Positions 32,719-40,231 of a stretch of 64,000 bases of DNA are shown piece by piece. Where the stretch lies: contig NZ_JAPVLU010000040.1 of NCBI RefSeq assembly GCF_027158205.1, positions 1 to 64,000 of the forward strand. The letters are read 5' to 3'. A model generated the notes under the pieces. It saw only the letters and a list, made by a program, of their open reading frames with translations, did no database searches and was not told where the DNA came from. The DNA comes from Streptomyces sp. H39-S7 (GTDB lineage Bacteria > Actinomycetota > Actinomycetes > Streptomycetales > Streptomycetaceae). Numbering within the stretch: the first letter of the stretch is position 1; each line of letters opens with the position of its first letter. The position numbers and the translations under genes are program-made.

Positions 32719-33540
32719 TCAGTGGGCGGAGAGCCACTGGAAGTTGTCGGCGCTCGGGCCGGTGGGCTTGTACTCGAGGCCGACGTAGCCGTCGTAACCG
32801 GCCTTCCGCAGCCGGCCCACGAGGTCGTCCAGCGGCAGCGTGCCGGTGCCCGGAGCGCCGCGGCCCGGGTTGTCGGCGATCTGCACGTGGCCGGTCCTGT
32901 CGGCGTAGCGGTCGATGACCTCGTCGAGGTCCTCGCCGTTCATCGACAGGTGGTACAGGTCCATCAGGAACTTGGCGTTGCCCAGTCCGGTGGCCGCGTT
33001 GACCTGGTCGACGACCTCGATCGCCCGCGGTGCGCTGACGATCGGGCACAGCGGCGACTCGGGCTTGTTCAGCGCCTCCACCAGGAGGATGGCGCCGACC
33101 CGGTCGGCGGCGCGGGCCGCCAGCACCAGGTTCTCCAGCGCCAGGGCGTCCTGGACCTCGGGGGCGACGCCCTCGACCCGGTTGCCGTAGAGCGCGTTGA
33201 GTGCCTTGCATCCGAGCGACCGGGCGAATTCCGCGGCGACCTCGATGTTCGCGCGGAAGCGGTCCGACTCCTCGCCGGGGATCGACAGCGCGCCCCGGTC
33301 GGGGCCTGGCAGCTGCCCGGCGTAGAAGTTCAGGCCCACCAGCTGGGTGCCGGCGTCGTTCAGCGCGTCGCGCAGTGCGTCGAGTTCGGCCTGGGCGGGG
33401 GTGGGTGTTTCGATCCAGGGCCACCACAGCTCGACCGCCGTGAAGCCGGCCGCGGCGGCTGCCGCGGGGCGCTCCAGGAGCGGGAGTTCCGTGAAGAGGA
33501 TCGAGAGGTTCACATCGAAGCGCGCTTCGGAGAGGCTCAC
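32719..33540 (-). CDS. hyi: Hydroxypyruvate isomerase
   Basis: The 273-residue TIM-barrel protein of the AP-endonuclease 2 family interconverts hydroxypyruvate and tartronate semialdehyde. Patterns are FDVNLSILFTELPLLERP, ILLVEALNKPESP (metal Glu), LMDLYHLSMNGEDLDEVI and VGLEYKPTGPS. First gene of the hyi-glxR operon. The box TTCCGTATTGCGGAA ends only 15-30 bp from the start codon, so a bound repressor would block initiation. Confidence 0.92.
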   Translation of the reverse strand: MSLSEARFDVNLSILFTELPLLERPAAAAAAGFTAVELWWPWIETPTPAQAELDALRDALNDAGTQLVGLNFYAGQLPGPDRGALSIPGEESDRFRANIEVAAEFARSLGCKALNALYGNRVEGVAPEVQDALALENLVLAARAADRVGAILLVEALNKPESPLCPIVSAPRAIEVVDQVNAATGLGNAKFLMDLYHLSMNGEDLDEVIDRYADRTGHVQIADNPGRGAPGTGTLPLDDLVGRLRKAGYDGYVGLEYKPTGPSADNFQWLSAH

Positions 33541-33554
33541 TAGCGTTGCGCTCC

Positions 33555-33590
33555 TTCCGTATTGCGGAAGTTAGTTTCTGCTTAACGGAA
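33555..33590. promoter_or_regulatory. Tandem AllR-type boxes upstream of hyi-glxR
   Basis: TTCCGTATTGCGGAA (33555-33569) and TTCTGCTTAACGGAA (33576-33590) start 21 bp apart, the same spacing and order as before gcl. The first is a near-perfect palindrome. They lie between hyi (-) and the small divergent operon at 33663. Confidence 0.72.
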
Positions 33591-33662
33591 GACTGAACGA
33601 ACCCCATGTCAGCTGTCAAGTGCGGATGTCGCCACCTGAGGCCGACCGGTTAGGTTGGGCCC

Positions 33663-33914
33663 GTGAAACTGAGGCTGGAATTCACCACGGAACCGTTCGA
33701 CCTGGACGAGGCTCCCGCCCACGCGCTGGTCGCCCGGGAGGTCGTCGGGGCGGCGGACCTGGACGCGGTGGACGTCGGACCGTTCGGCAACACCGCCGAG
33801 GGCTCTCCCGAGGCGGTGGTGGCCGCGGTGGCGGAGCTGCTGCGGCGCACCGTCGACGCGGGCGCCACCCGGGTCTCGCTGCAGGTGAGTGTCATCGGGG
33901 AGGGTGATCAGTGA
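33663..33914 (+). CDS. Conserved small hypothetical protein
   Basis: The 83-residue acidic protein (MKLRLEFTTEPFDLDEAP...) is not assigned to a family by me. It has an alternating strand-helix pattern with FGNTAEGSPEAVVAAVAELL in the middle and a final beta strand TRVSLQVSVIGE, suggesting a small alpha/beta fold. The GTG start has a weak leader. It overlaps the next gene by 4 bp (GTGA), so it is made together with a DNA-binding protein and may be its partner or sensor. Confidence 0.65.
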   Translation: MKLRLEFTTEPFDLDEAPAHALVAREVVGAADLDAVDVGPFGNTAEGSPEAVVAAVAELLRRTVDAGATRVSLQVSVIGEGDQ

Positions 33915-34288
33915 CCGGGACCGGGGGGCACGCGTTCGCCGATGCGGTCAAGCCGCTGGTGGACGCCATGGGGGCCGAGCTCGTCGCGCCGGACCAGGCG
34001 CGTGGCGACGATGTGGTGCTCAGCTGGGAGGGCGAGGCGGTGCTCGCCGTCAGGCTGCCCCATCTGGCCGATTCGCTCGATCACATTCTTGCCGACCTCC
34101 AGCGCCGGCACGGCACGCTGTCCGAGCTGAACCGCAAGGACAAGCAGGGCGTCGTCCGGATCCTGGAGGAGCGCGGCGCGTTTTCCGTGCGGCACGGGGT
34201 CGAGACGGTCGCTTCCGCCCTGGGCGTGAGCCGTTTCACCGTCTACAACTACCTGAACAGGGAGAACGCGGCGAAGGCCGCCGAGTGA
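33911..34288 (+). CDS. HTH DNA-binding protein (HTH_22/YheO-like)
   Basis: The 125-residue protein has an N-terminal alpha/beta region (~1-65) and a C-terminal HTH (RKDKQGVVRILEERGAF, then ETVASALGVSRFTVYNYLNR) resembling the HTH_22 domain of YheO/DauR-type regulators, but it lacks their PAS-like domain. It is translationally coupled to the preceding 83-residue gene. It lies between the glyoxylate genes and the uricase operon, which makes it a candidate regulator for the TCAACN5GTTGA boxes. This is inference from position only. Confidence 0.75.
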   Translation: MTGTGGHAFADAVKPLVDAMGAELVAPDQARGDDVVLSWEGEAVLAVRLPHLADSLDHILADLQRRHGTLSELNRKDKQGVVRILEERGAFSVRHGVETVASALGVSRFTVYNYLNRENAAKAAE

Positions 34289-34303
34289 CCGCCGAGCGGA
34301 CTC

Positions 34304-34336
34304 TCCCGTAACTTCGCGGCCACCTTTGTTACGGGA
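34304..34336 (+). terminator. Hairpin after the HTH gene
   Basis: TCCCGTAAC (34304-34312) pairs with GTTACGGGA (34328-34336), followed by AGTTTT. It ends the HTH transcript just before the uraD promoter. Confidence 0.55.
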
Positions 34337-34341
34337 AGTTT

Positions 34342-34356
34342 TCAACAAAGTGTTGA
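34342..34356. promoter_or_regulatory. TCAAC-N5-GTTGA operator-like box at uraD operon
   Basis: TCAACAAAGTGTTGA is a 15-bp palindrome that overlaps the predicted -35 (TTGACG, 34353-34358) of the urate-degradation operon, in the same way as the box at catalase. Confidence 0.65.
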
Positions 34357-34382
34357 CGTGGCCCGATCCCGGCTCTTAGCTT
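34353..34382 (+). promoter_or_regulatory. uraD promoter giving a leaderless mRNA
   Basis: TTGACG (34353-34358), an 18-bp spacer and TAGCTT (34377-34382) place the transcription start at or next to the GTG at 34389. That start has no Shine-Dalgarno sequence, so a leaderless transcript is predicted. Confidence 0.5.
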
Positions 34383-34388
34383 GCGGCT

Positions 34389-34943
34389 GTGACTTCCAGC
34401 GCTTCGCCGGGCCTCGCCCGGCTCAACTCAGCCACCGCGTCCGACGCGGCCGGACTGCTGCACGAGGTGTGCGCCAGCCGGTCGTGGGGCGCGGCGGTGA
34501 CCGCCGGCCGGCCGTACCCGGACCTCGACGCGCTCTTCGCCGCGAGCGACGCGGCCATGGCGGGACTGACCGCCGACGACCTCGGCGAGGCGATGGCCGG
34601 ACATCCGCCCATCGGCCGCCCCAAGCCGGGCGACCCGACCTCCGAGCGGGAGCAGGCCGGCGTCCAGGAATCGGTGCGCGAGGAGCTCCTGAAACTGAAC
34701 CTCGCCTACCAGGACGCCCACGGACACGTCTTCCTGATCTGCGCCACCGGACGCACCGGCGACCAGATGCTGGCCGCCCTCAAGGAGCGGATCGGCAACG
34801 ACACGGACACCGAACGCGAGATCGTCCGTGCCGAACTGGGCAAGATCAACCGTATTCGGCTGAATCGCCTCGCGGAGGAACTCGCGGAAGAACCCGCGGA
34901 TGAACCCGCAGCAGAACTCGCAGAAGAGGGAGACCCGTCATGA
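34389..34943 (+). CDS. uraD: OHCU decarboxylase
   Basis: The 184-residue protein decarboxylates 2-oxo-4-hydroxy-4-carboxy-5-ureidoimidazoline to S-allantoin. The conserved pattern MAGHPPIGRPKPGD with the catalytic His and SEREQAGVQES, and FLICATGRTGDQML near the C-terminus, fit the family. The last ~30 residues are an acidic Glu/Ala/Pro tail (LAEELAEEPADEPAAELAEE) not found in the core family. The GTG start has no RBS (leaderless prediction). It overlaps uraH by 4 bp (ATGA), so uraD-uraH-uricase is one operon. Confidence 0.92.
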   Translation: MTSSASPGLARLNSATASDAAGLLHEVCASRSWGAAVTAGRPYPDLDALFAASDAAMAGLTADDLGEAMAGHPPIGRPKPGDPTSEREQAGVQESVREELLKLNLAYQDAHGHVFLICATGRTGDQMLAALKERIGNDTDTEREIVRAELGKINRIRLNRLAEELAEEPADEPAAELAEEGDPS

Positions 34944-35326
34944 CGGAGACCTCCGTGTCCACCCACATCCTGGACACCAGCGTCGGCCGCCCCGCCGGGG
35001 CCGTCCCCGTGGAGCTGTCGGTCCGCACCGGCGTCGACGACCTCTGGGCGCCGCACGGCGCGTCCACGACGGACGCCGACGGCCGCTGCAAGGACCTGCC
35101 GCCCCTGCCGGAAGGCACCACACACGTACGGCTCGACTTCGCGGTCGAGCAGTACTTCACGGCACCAACCATCTCAGCCGAGGAACAGCAGGACGCCCCC
35201 CGCGCAAGGGACAGCGGCGCGTTCTTCCCGGAGGTGGCGATCACGTTCGCCGTCAAGCCGGGTGAGCACTACCACGTACCGCTGCTGCTCAACCCGTTCG
35301 GCTACTCCGTATACCGAGGGAGCTAG
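34940..35326 (+). CDS. uraH: 5-hydroxyisourate hydrolase (transthyretin-like)
   Basis: The 128-residue protein hydrolyses 5-hydroxyisourate made by uricase to OHCU. The N-terminal VSTHILDTSVGRPA holds the catalytic His, and the C-terminal signature YRGS is intact. There is an extra stretch of about 15 residues (PTISAEEQQDAPRARD) in the strand before FFPEVAITF compared with many bacterial homologues. The start overlaps uraD's stop. Confidence 0.95.
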   Translation: MTETSVSTHILDTSVGRPAGAVPVELSVRTGVDDLWAPHGASTTDADGRCKDLPPLPEGTTHVRLDFAVEQYFTAPTISAEEQQDAPRARDSGAFFPEVAITFAVKPGEHYHVPLLLNPFGYSVYRGS

Positions 35327-35333
35327 CACCGAC

Positions 35334-36257
35334 ATGCCCACGATTCTCGGCCAGAACCAGTACGGCAAAGCGGAAAACCGCGTCGTCAAGATCACGCGGG
35401 ACGGCGACACCCACCACATCAAGGACCTCAACGTCTCCGTCGCCCTCTCCGGCGACATGGAGGAGGTCCACTACTCCGGCAGCAACGCGAACGTGCTGCC
35501 GACCGACACGACCAAGAACACCGTGTACGCCTTCGCGAAGGAACACGGCATCGAGTCGGCCGAGCAGTTCGGCATCCACCTGGCCCGGCACTTCGTGACC
35601 AGCCAGGAGCCGATCAAGGTCGCGCGGATCCGGATCGAGGAGTACAGCTGGGAGCGCATCGCGACCAGCGACGGCAACTCCCGCTTCATCGGTGCCGATG
35701 AGGTCAACCACTCCTTCGCCCGCACCAACCAGGAACTGCGGACCACCCAGATCACCTACGACGGTGAGAAGTGGGAGGTCATCTCCGGCCTGAAGGACCT
35801 GAAGGTCATGAACTCCACCAACTCGGAGTTCTGGGGGTTCGTCAAGGACAGGTACACGACGCTCAAGGAAGCGTACGACCGCATCCTGTGCACCGAGGTG
35901 TCGGCGAAGTGGCGCTACAACTGGACCAGTGACGACGAGCGCATGCCCAACTGGGAGAAGTCCTACGAGCAGGCGCGCAAGCACATGCTCCAGGCGTTCG
36001 CCGAGACCTACAGCCTCTCGCTGCAGCAGACGCTCTACCAAATGGGCGCGCGCATCATCAACAGCCGTTCGGAGATCGACGAGATCCGCTTCTCGCTCCC
36101 GAACAGCCACCACTTCCTGGTGGACCTCGAACCGTTCGGCCTGAAGAACGACAACGAGGTGTACTTCGCCGCCGACCGGCCCTACGGCCTGATCGAGGGC
36201 ACCGTCCTCCGTGACGGTGTCGAGGCCCGCATCCCGGTGGATCTCACCAACCTCTAG
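35334..36257 (+). CDS. Urate oxidase (uricase)
   Basis: The 307-residue cofactor-free uricase oxidises urate to 5-hydroxyisourate and H2O2. It has GQNQYGKAENRVVK (with the catalytic Lys), VLPTDTTKNTVYAFAKEHG (catalytic Thr), a region reading LKDLKVMNSTNSEFWGFVKD and the C-terminal SLPNSHHFLVDLEPFGL. The ATG at 35334 starts the conserved N-terminus 7 bp after the uraH stop. GAGGGAG sits within the end of uraH. The product is handled by the two genes before it and the peroxide by catalase. Confidence 0.96.
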   Translation: MPTILGQNQYGKAENRVVKITRDGDTHHIKDLNVSVALSGDMEEVHYSGSNANVLPTDTTKNTVYAFAKEHGIESAEQFGIHLARHFVTSQEPIKVARIRIEEYSWERIATSDGNSRFIGADEVNHSFARTNQELRTTQITYDGEKWEVISGLKDLKVMNSTNSEFWGFVKDRYTTLKEAYDRILCTEVSAKWRYNWTSDDERMPNWEKSYEQARKHMLQAFAETYSLSLQQTLYQMGARIINSRSEIDEIRFSLPNSHHFLVDLEPFGLKNDNEVYFAADRPYGLIEGTVLRDGVEARIPVDLTNL

Positions 36258-36426
36258 TACGTCTGCCTCGTCCCCCGACGCGCGCGCCGGCGTCACGGTC
36301 CCCGCACCCCGGTGCGGGGACCAGGGGGAGAGCGGGGGCATCTGCGCAACGAAGCACCGCGGGCCCGGTCGTCACCCCGCTCGACCCCCGGGCCCGTCCA
36401 TCGAGAAGGAAGCACGAGGAACTGCC

Positions 36427-37800
36427 ATGGCAGCACCGCGCATCGTCATCGAGAACTGCGCTATCGCCACCGTGGACGCGAACGACACCGAGTACGCCTC
36501 GGGCCATGTCGTCATCGCGGGCAACCGCATCGAGTCGGTAGGCGCCGGCGCTGCCCCCCAGGGACTGGAGAACGTCGTCCGCCGCGTCGACGGCACCGGC
36601 CATCTGGTCACCCCCGGCCTCGTCAACACCCACCACCACTTCTACCAGTGGCTGACCCGGGGCCTCGCCCAGGACAGCAACCTCTTCAACTGGCTCGTCG
36701 AGCTGTACCCGACCTGGGCACGCATCGACGAGGAGATGGTCTACGCGGCCGCCCAGGGCTCCCTGGCGATGATGGCCCGCGGCGGCGTGACCACCGCGAT
36801 GGACCACCACTACGTCTTCCCCAAGGGCTCCGGCGACCTGCTGGGCGCCGAGATCCGCGCCGCCAGGGAGATGGGCGTCCGCTTCACCGCCGCCCGCGGC
36901 TCCATGGACCGCGGCGCGTCGGACGGCGGCCTGCCGCCGGACTTCGCCGTCGAGACCCTCGAAGGCGCGCTCGCCGCGACCGAGGAGGCCATCGACACGC
37001 ACCACGACGCCTCGTTCGACTCGATGCTGCACATCGCCGTCGCCCCGTGCTCCCCCTTCTCCGTCTCCACCGACCTGATGCGCGAGGGTGCGCTGCTCGC
37101 CCGCCGCAAGGGCGTCCGCCTGCACACCCACGGCTCGGAGACCGTCGAGGAGGAGAAGTTCTGCCACGAACTCTTCGGCATGGGCCCCACCGACTACTTC
37201 GAGTCCACCGGCTGGCTCGGCGACGACGTGTGGATGGCGCACTGCGTCCACATGAACGACTCCGACATCGCCGCGTTCGCCCGCACGAAGACCGGCGTCG
37301 CGCACTGCCCCTCCTCCAACGCCCGCCTCGCGGCCGGTATCGCCCGCGTCCCGGACATGCTCGCCTCCGGCGTGCCGGTCGGCCTCGGCGTGGACGGCAC
37401 GGCCTCCAATGAGTCCGGTGAGCTGCACACCGAACTGCGCAACGCGCTCCTGATCAACCGCCTCGGCGGCGGGGAGCGGGCGCTCAACGCCCGCCAGGCG
37501 CTGCGCCTGGGCACGTACGGCGGTGCGCAGGTCCTCGGCCGCGCCGACCAGATCGGCTCCATCGAGGCCGGCAAACTCGCCGACCTGGTGCTGTGGAAGC
37601 TGGACGGCATCGGCCACTCGTCCATCGCCGACCCGGTCGCCGCGCTGGTGATGGGAGCGGCCGCCCCGGTCACCCTGTCGCTCATCAACGGCAAGCCGGT
37701 GGTGGAGAACAACCACCTCACCACGGTCGACGAGGACGCCATCGCGCGGCTGACCCGCGTCCAGGCCCAGCGCCTGGCCAGGATCGCGGGCCTCGCCTAG
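36427..37800 (+). CDS. 8-oxoguanine deaminase / TrzN-type amidohydrolase
   Basis: The 457-residue amidohydrolase has the metal motif LVNTHHHFYQ (H69-H71), HTHGSETVEE, AHCVHM and GVDGTASNESGE. These match the 8-oxoguanine deaminase / atrazine chlorohydrolase branch (cog0402), which turns 8-oxoguanine to urate, or hydroxyatrazine-like substrates. Next to uricase, production of urate from 8-oxoguanine is the likely role. Guanine deaminase is the alternative. The ATG at 36427 follows CGAGGAA, and the frame upstream is open but uncoded. It is 169 bp after uricase with no terminator seen between. Confidence 0.88.
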   Translation: MAAPRIVIENCAIATVDANDTEYASGHVVIAGNRIESVGAGAAPQGLENVVRRVDGTGHLVTPGLVNTHHHFYQWLTRGLAQDSNLFNWLVELYPTWARIDEEMVYAAAQGSLAMMARGGVTTAMDHHYVFPKGSGDLLGAEIRAAREMGVRFTAARGSMDRGASDGGLPPDFAVETLEGALAATEEAIDTHHDASFDSMLHIAVAPCSPFSVSTDLMREGALLARRKGVRLHTHGSETVEEEKFCHELFGMGPTDYFESTGWLGDDVWMAHCVHMNDSDIAAFARTKTGVAHCPSSNARLAAGIARVPDMLASGVPVGLGVDGTASNESGELHTELRNALLINRLGGGERALNARQALRLGTYGGAQVLGRADQIGSIEAGKLADLVLWKLDGIGHSSIADPVAALVMGAAAPVTLSLINGKPVVENNHLTTVDEDAIARLTRVQAQRLARIAGLA

Positions 37801-37890
37801 GCCCCACGGCCCAGGTTTCCCCAGAGCAACCGGTCAGGGAGGGACGGCCCCTGACCGGCCGCCGGTCCCGCGTTCGCGCGGACCCGGCAG

Positions 37891-37946
37891 CGCCGCCCCC
37901 GGCCCGTGGACCACGGTCGGTCCCGGATCGCCGGGGGCGGCGTTTT
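37891..37946 (+). terminator. Rho-independent terminator after the deaminase
   Basis: CGCCGCCCCCGG (37891-37902) pairs perfectly with 37931-37942 and is followed by TTTTGT. The remainder of the 266-bp gap to the permease has no other structure that I can name. Confidence 0.8.
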
Positions 37947-38066
37947 GTGTACCCGCACATGACGAAGTACCACCACCGCCGCCACCACCCCTCTGCTTGA
38001 TGTCAGGCCCGTACATGCACCTCCCTGAAACCCGCAGTGCGCTTCGCGTAACCGACAGGAGGAACC

Positions 38067-39491
38067 GTGGTCGCTCAATCCGTGGACTCGGATTCGGTAC
38101 ATCCCGTGGACCAGACGCTGCCCCCGGGCAAGCTCCTCACCAGCGGCCTGCAGCACGTGGCCGCGATGTACGCGGGGGTGGTGGCGCCGCCCCTTGTCGT
38201 CGGAGCGGGCATAGGCCTGTCCACCGCCGACATCACGTTCCTCATGGGGGCCAGCCTCTTCACCGCGGGCCTCGCCACCCTCCTGCAGACCCTCGGCATC
38301 TGGAAGATCGGCGCCCGGCTGCCCTTCGTCAACGGTGTCTCGTTCGCCGGGGTCGCCCCGATGCTCGCCATCGGCAAGTCGGCGGAGCCCGGCCACGCCC
38401 TGCCCGTCATCTACGGCGCGGTCATCGTCGCGGGGGTACTGGGCTTCGTCCTCGCCCCCTACTTCTGCAAACTCGTCCGCTTCTTCCCGCCCGTCGTCAC
38501 CGGCTCGGTGATCACCCTGATCGGGATCTCCCTGCTGCCGGTCGCCATCAACTGGTCGCAGGGCGGGGTGGCGACCGCCCCCGACTACGCGTCGGTGTCC
38601 AACATCGCACTCGCCGCCGCGACGCTCGCCATCGTCCTGGTCCTGCGCCGGGTGCTCACCGGCTTCCTGCAGCAGATCGTCATCCTCATCGGCCTGGTGC
38701 TCGGCACCCTGCTCGCCATCCCGATGGGAAAGTCGGACTTCAGCCCCATCAAGGACGCGGGTCTCGTCGGCTTCCCCGACCCGTTCCACTTCGGAGCGCC
38801 CGAGTTCCAGATCGCGGCCATCATCTCGATGTGTGTCGTCATGCTCGTCTGCATGACGGAGTCGACCGCCGACATCCTGGCCCTCGGCAAGATCGTGGAC
38901 AAGCCGGCCGACGAGAAGATGCTGGCCGCCGGCATCCGGGCCGACGCCCTCGGCTCGGCCCTGAGCCCGGTCTTCAACGGCTTCATGGCCAGTGCCTTCG
39001 CCCAGAACATCGGCCTCGTCGCCATCACCAAGGTCCGCAGCCGCTTCGTCGTCGCTGCCGCGGGCGGCATCCTCATCCTGCTCGGCCTGTGTCCCGCGCT
39101 GGCCTCCGTCATCGCCCTCGTACCGCAGCCGGTACTGGGCGGCGCCGGCATCGTGCTCTTCGGCTCGGTCGCGGCCAGCGGCATCAAGACCCTCACCGAG
39201 GCGGACCTCTCCGACGGCAACAACCTGCTCATCGTCGCCACCTCGGTCGGCGTCGGCGTCATCCCGGTCGTCTCACACACCTTCTACGCGCACTTCAACG
39301 ACCACCTGAAGATCATCCTCGACTCCGGCATCAGCACCGGATGCCTGGTCGCGGTCGTCCTCAACCTCGCCTTCAACCACCTGGGCCGCAAGCCCGCCGC
39401 CGAGGACCCGGACGAGCGGATCGATGTCGGCGCCGCCTCCGACTCCGATGATCAACAGGCCGTAGCAGAAAGGTCGTTGACCGTTCACTGA
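38067..39491 (+). CDS. NCS2 xanthine/urate permease
   Basis: The 474-residue nucleobase:cation symporter belongs to the UraA/UacT/PucJ branch, importing xanthine or urate. It has 12-14 hydrophobic segments, GLQHVAAMYAGVVAPPLVVG at the N-terminus, the TM8 motif MTESTADILALGKI with the substrate Glu, and NIGLVAITKVRSRFV with the NCS2 signature Asn and SR. The GTG follows AGGAGGAA. It has its own leader after a strong terminator, and a terminator follows, so it is monocistronic. Specificity for urate versus xanthine cannot be settled from sequence alone. Confidence 0.92.
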   Translation: MVAQSVDSDSVHPVDQTLPPGKLLTSGLQHVAAMYAGVVAPPLVVGAGIGLSTADITFLMGASLFTAGLATLLQTLGIWKIGARLPFVNGVSFAGVAPMLAIGKSAEPGHALPVIYGAVIVAGVLGFVLAPYFCKLVRFFPPVVTGSVITLIGISLLPVAINWSQGGVATAPDYASVSNIALAAATLAIVLVLRRVLTGFLQQIVILIGLVLGTLLAIPMGKSDFSPIKDAGLVGFPDPFHFGAPEFQIAAIISMCVVMLVCMTESTADILALGKIVDKPADEKMLAAGIRADALGSALSPVFNGFMASAFAQNIGLVAITKVRSRFVVAAAGGILILLGLCPALASVIALVPQPVLGGAGIVLFGSVAASGIKTLTEADLSDGNNLLIVATSVGVGVIPVVSHTFYAHFNDHLKIILDSGISTGCLVAVVLNLAFNHLGRKPAAEDPDERIDVGAASDSDDQQAVAERSLTVH

Positions 39492-39503
39492 GCTCTCCGC
39501 GAA

Positions 39504-39537
39504 CGGAGGGGCAGCTCGATCCCGAGCCGCCCCTCCG
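39504..39537 (+). terminator. Hairpin after the NCS2 permease
   Basis: CGGAGGGGC (39504-39512) pairs with GCCCCTCCG (39529-39537) starting 13 bp after the stop. No T-run follows. Confidence 0.65.
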
Positions 39538-39580
39538 CGTGTCAGGATGTGCCGATCACGGCACTCGGAGGGGGACGGGA

Positions 39581-40213
39581 ATGAATGAGTCGGGTCGGGT
39601 CGAGGCGTTCAGCGACGGGGTGTTCGCCATCGCGATCACACTGCTCGTACTGGAGATCAAGGTCCCGCCGCACGCGGGGGACCACCTGTGGTCCTCGCTC
39701 GGCGAGATGTGGCCGTCGTACGCCGCCTACGCCGTCACGTTTCTGATCATCGGCATCATGTGGATCAACCACCACACGATCTTCCAGTACATCGCCCGCG
39801 TCGACCGCACGCTGCTCTTCCTCAACCTGCTGTTGCTGATGTGCGTGGCCGCGCTGCCGTGGCCGGCCGGGCTGATGGCCGAGTACCTGCGGGACGGCCA
39901 TGCCTCGCACGTGGCCGCCGCTGTCTACAGCCTCTTCATGGTCGCCCACGCGGTGGCCTACCAGGCGCTGTGGTGGCACCTGACACGGACCGGTCACCTG
40001 TTTGACGGCCGGGTCGACATCGCCGCAGCCCGGGCCACCCGGCGGCGGTTCGCCGTCGGGTCCGTGGTCTACCCCGTCACGGTCGGCCTGGCGTTCGTCT
40101 CGGCCCCGCTGACGCTGGCGGTGCACGGCGCGCTCGCCGTGTACTACGCGTTCAACCAGGTGCCCGTCCCGACGCGTGAGCAGGAGCCGGCGGTGGCCGG
40201 GGCCGACGGGTGA
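39581..40213 (+). CDS. TMEM175-family potassium channel protein
   Basis: The 210-residue membrane protein (DUF1211) begins with the family signature RVEAFSDGVFAIAITLLVLE, whose FSD motif and TM1 form the K+ filter region in bacterial TMEM175 tetramers. Five to six hydrophobic segments follow, including IIGIMWINHHTIFQYI. The ATG at 39581 is preferred to an upstream GTG because GGAGGGGGAC precedes it and the signature begins at once. It is convergent with the POT transporter 18 bp away. Confidence 0.87.
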   Translation: MNESGRVEAFSDGVFAIAITLLVLEIKVPPHAGDHLWSSLGEMWPSYAAYAVTFLIIGIMWINHHTIFQYIARVDRTLLFLNLLLLMCVAALPWPAGLMAEYLRDGHASHVAAAVYSLFMVAHAVAYQALWWHLTRTGHLFDGRVDIAAARATRRRFAVGSVVYPVTVGLAFVSAPLTLAVHGALAVYYAFNQVPVPTREQEPAVAGADG

Positions 40214-40231
40214 GGCGGCCCCGGCCGGCCG

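Noticed and set aside
37947..38066. Riboswitch or leader peptide before the NCS2 permease
   Set aside because: The 120-bp leader shows no conserved aptamer pattern and no credible short frame with an RBS.
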